Of a DNA stretch of 64,000 nucleotides, positions 61,388 through 64,000 are shown in pieces (the stretch's first letter is position 1; each line of letters starts with the position of its first letter). Below the pieces are notes generated by a model. The model was not told the DNA's origin. It saw only the letters and a program-made list of their open reading frames with translations, and did no database searches. Location of the stretch: positions 4,490,507 to 4,554,506 of the forward strand of contig NC_020166.2 of the NCBI RefSeq assembly GCF_000224145.3, written 5' to 3'. The DNA is from Ciona intestinalis. Lineage: Eukaryota > Chordata > Ascidiacea > Phlebobranchia > Cionidae. The position numbers and the translations under genes are program-made.

Positions 61388-64000
61388 ATGCAGCAATCTT
61401 ACATGAGAGCAGTGAATCCATTCCAAGTGAAGATGAAAATCATCATTCAAGCAAATCAAGTTTTTTTGACAAACATTTCCTTAAGTCTCTGCCGGTAGCA
61501 ATATTATCTAGAAGGTAATTTTATTAATAATATTAGTATAATGTATTGAGTTAGAATACTTTCAATTTGTTTACCAAGTCAAAGAAAAGACTAAGATCTA
61601 TAATTCAAGTTTAAAGCTTTTTATTGGTTAGGCTATAACATGAAGATGTAGTTTAATGTTTAAGTTTAAATTCCACATTTAATAATTCTCAGTTTCTCAC
61701 ACATTTTTAGAAAGTTATTTGGTTCACACTCTGATCTTGCCTTATCTCCAACTCATGGCCCTGTTCGTCCTCCACATTCCGTCCCCAACAATTCAACAAC
61801 AAACTCGAACATACACTCCCATAGAAAAGTTAGTATGTTCAACATGATACTAAAAACTAAATTTTGTTCACTTTTGTTAAGCAGTGTAATGTTTTTCAAT
61901 TAGCAGGCATCGTTCGGACTTTTAAAAACTGTCGGGCCGGCGCATGAATTAATGATTTATTAATTCGCTGCATAACATAATCAATTCTGACACAACCAAC
62001 AACTTTATATTCCTAAAATCCAGCATTTATCTGGGCAAGAGACATTAGAAATTGTGCCGAAAAACAGCTGTATCTGATTGTGGTATAACAGAGATTGTAA
62101 CTAAAATATTAGATAAAAAATATGCATCAATATTTCAAAGTGTTTGTTCCGAATTATAGATCGGTATTACTATTGTGGGATATAAAACAGAGACAATCTT
62201 AAATCTCCACTAAATTTTGTTGATTTGAAACTGAAGACTAGTGACGGAAACCCGTCACATAAAAATACCCTGTATCTCATGTCAACCCTTTAAGTGCTGC
62301 CCTATTTTTTCACAAGTTTTAATTTTTGACTAGGTCTCACTTAATTAGTTTTTGCAACCACTATAGCAGTTGATCAAAGCATGCTATAGGAAGTCTGTGG
62401 AATATGAAATTGTCTACAACTTCATATTTTTAATTTTTTTAATGACTTGCAATGCGTATTTAAGGCAAAAAAATTATTGTACTAAAACACGCTTGGTGGG
62501 GCTAAGAAAAAAAATTATATAATATACTAAAGCATGCCGAGTGTTTTTCTAAAACATACTTGTGAAACCCTTTTTTAACAATGTGAGGCCCATAACTTTG
62601 CTTGTCCTTACTCCTGATATACTATTTTTTCGTGCAAAGGGAGCTATCCCAATGGAAGATTCATTAAAATATGGTAAATCTAACTGCCACCCAACCGATT
62701 ACGACTCATCACAACCCTTCAAATATTTTTGTCATTTCCTAACCTTAAACTTTGAACGAAAAATTGTTTCTAGTTTTATCAAGAATTTTAGAACGTGTAT
62801 GGTCATTTAGCTTGAGTTTAGAAATAAAAGACCACCTGGTGTGTTTTTTTGTAAATATGGGGATTCGGGTATTTCCCTATGGCAACTCTATATTGGCCCG
62901 AAAAGAAGATAACAGCATAACATGGGAACAAGACTGTGGGTAAATGGCTTAATTTGCTAAAACTGTTTAAAACTTTGATAATACATTACACAACATTTTC
63001 AAATGCGTTGATGTATTTTACTATTGCTAAAATCAAAATTTCTTCCTCTATCAAATAAGACTGAAATTGCGCCCAAGTAACGAGAAATGACCTTCCAACA
63101 ACAATCTAAGTAGCGTTAGGTGTCTGGCGACTTGAGTCGCCAATGGCGGTTGAAGGGTTAATAATATAACTAAACGTTGTTAATGAGTTGTATTCGATTA
63201 ATGGGTTGTGCTATCATTCGTTACGATTCCATTCTTTATGATAGGTAGTCAACAAAAACTTAAATGCGAACCGGTATATGTCTCTTTATTACATTTAATC
63301 TTTTGCTTTACATGTAAGGATAATCAATAACATTACTCTAGGTTGATCGAATTTCTTGCAAGGCTCAAAGAATCAACACAAAACAGGTTTTTAAACCTCA
63401 TACATTTTTACCATTGTGTACATTTATAGTTGTATAATTACCATCCAAATTATTCCAGATGATTTGGAGCGTGTGGGTCACAGATATCTCATCATGGAAG
63501 GAAGTTGATTTGCCTCATTCCTCCACTGCTGCTCTGTTGATCCACACTTTGCTTACAAAACTAAAGCGCAAAATTGATTTATCATCCTGGTCTATTATAG
63601 AACAGAATAGTGACTCAATGATAGGTAAATGATGATATCTTTTTGCTTTTGCATGCTATTTGCACTTTAATTACTACAACCAAATGGACAAAATAAAATG
63701 CTAAATAATGATTGTTTGATATAAATTTTCTTTCACTTTAAATATTCAATCTTTGATCTTAGAGAGATACGTTGAAGATTATGAAATTATTGATGAAATC
63801 TGGAAAAACCAAGAATCTGATAGTATTTCAAGATTTTGTTTGAATAAGACTCCATCCAAGTACACTATATTGCTTAGCCCTGATGTGAGTTATTAGTAGG
63901 GTTGTGCTTTAGTAGTAAAAGCCTATGTTTGCCAAGCTTTACTTCAGGCTCTTCCAAGCGCTAATGATCTCATTAAAGAGAATTGTTCCATATTTGTTGA
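61388..64000 (+). CDS. Unidentified gene with RA-like domain (partial, runs off window)
   Basis: Exons read: 61388 to about 61515 (AAILHESSESIPSEDENHHS ... SLPVAILSRR), about 61711-61828 (KLFGSHSDLALSPTHGPVRP, Pro/Ser/Asn-rich), then 63460-63623 (IWSVWVTDISSWKEVDLP ... KRKIDLSSWSIIEQN), 63762-63883 (ERYVEDYEIIDEIW ... LNKTPSKYTILLSPD) and 63948 to the edge (ALPSANDLIKENCSIFV). The last three junctions are in phase. The pattern W-x-hydrophobic-E, then ER-x-hydrophobic-ED-x-E and a basic KTPSKY resembles the Ras-association domain before the PH domain in GRB7/10/14 and RIAM/lamellipodin adaptors; which of these, or another RA protein, is not resolved. A possible short exon at 61913 (ASFGLLKTVG) reaches a stop and may be alternative or spurious. 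The 5' end was not found. Confidence 0.55.

Noticed and set aside
1..64000. CRISPR arrays, operons, bacterial promoters or terminators
   Set aside because: The window is intron-bearing animal DNA. The repeated units seen are dispersed MITEs and SINEs, not regularly spaced direct repeats.

Overview
The window looks like nuclear DNA of a tunicate, most probably a Ciona-type sea squirt. This is inferred from short AT-rich introns, animal proteins that are clearly orthologous to but diverged from vertebrate ones, a compact cholinergic locus, and dense small repeats (a ~195-bp MITE and a tRNA-headed SINE) of a kind I associate with Ciona. Three runs of N mark assembly gaps (793-842, 51046-51170, 59390-59889).

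Layout. 292-3973 (+): a nine-exon FUT11-type fucosyltransferase whose coding exons close in frame (456 aa). 4437-19568 (-): a large multi-exon receptor with about 18 LDL-receptor class A modules joined directly to a relaxin-receptor/GRL101-type seven-helix domain. Its first intron contains a complete intronless P5C synthase gene (16230-18596, same strand). 19.5-27 kb: gene-poor and rich in MITEs. 27013-35801 (-): choline acetyltransferase, 15 coding exons closing in frame (696 aa). 38383-40356 (-): the vesicular acetylcholine transporter in one coding exon, directly upstream of ChAT, which is the conserved cholinergic gene locus. 40.4-45.2 kb: repeats plus candidate leader exons for that locus. 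45244-58305 (-): SF3B1, the U2 snRNP splicing factor; its N-terminus is missing. A block of seven SF3B1 exons appears twice on either side of an N gap, most likely two unmerged haplotypes. 61388-64000 (+): the start of an unidentified gene ending in a RA-like domain of GRB7/10/14 or RIAM type, cut by the window edge.

The one clear functional partnership is ChAT (makes acetylcholine) with VAChT (loads it into synaptic vesicles). Both begin after a 3' splice acceptor, as expected if they share an upstream untranslated leader. P5C synthase (proline/ornithine synthesis), SF3B1 (splicing), FUT11 (protein O-fucosylation) and the receptor are unrelated neighbours.

The most noteworthy observations are: a MITE end that seems to supply the start codon and first part of the signal peptide of the LDLa receptor; the LDLa-7TM architecture without leucine-rich repeats and with a very long second extracellular loop; an 18-bp inverted repeat containing the VAChT splice acceptor; and a 587-bp hAT-like element present in one SF3B1 haplotype and cleanly absent from the other, with its 8-bp target site visible.
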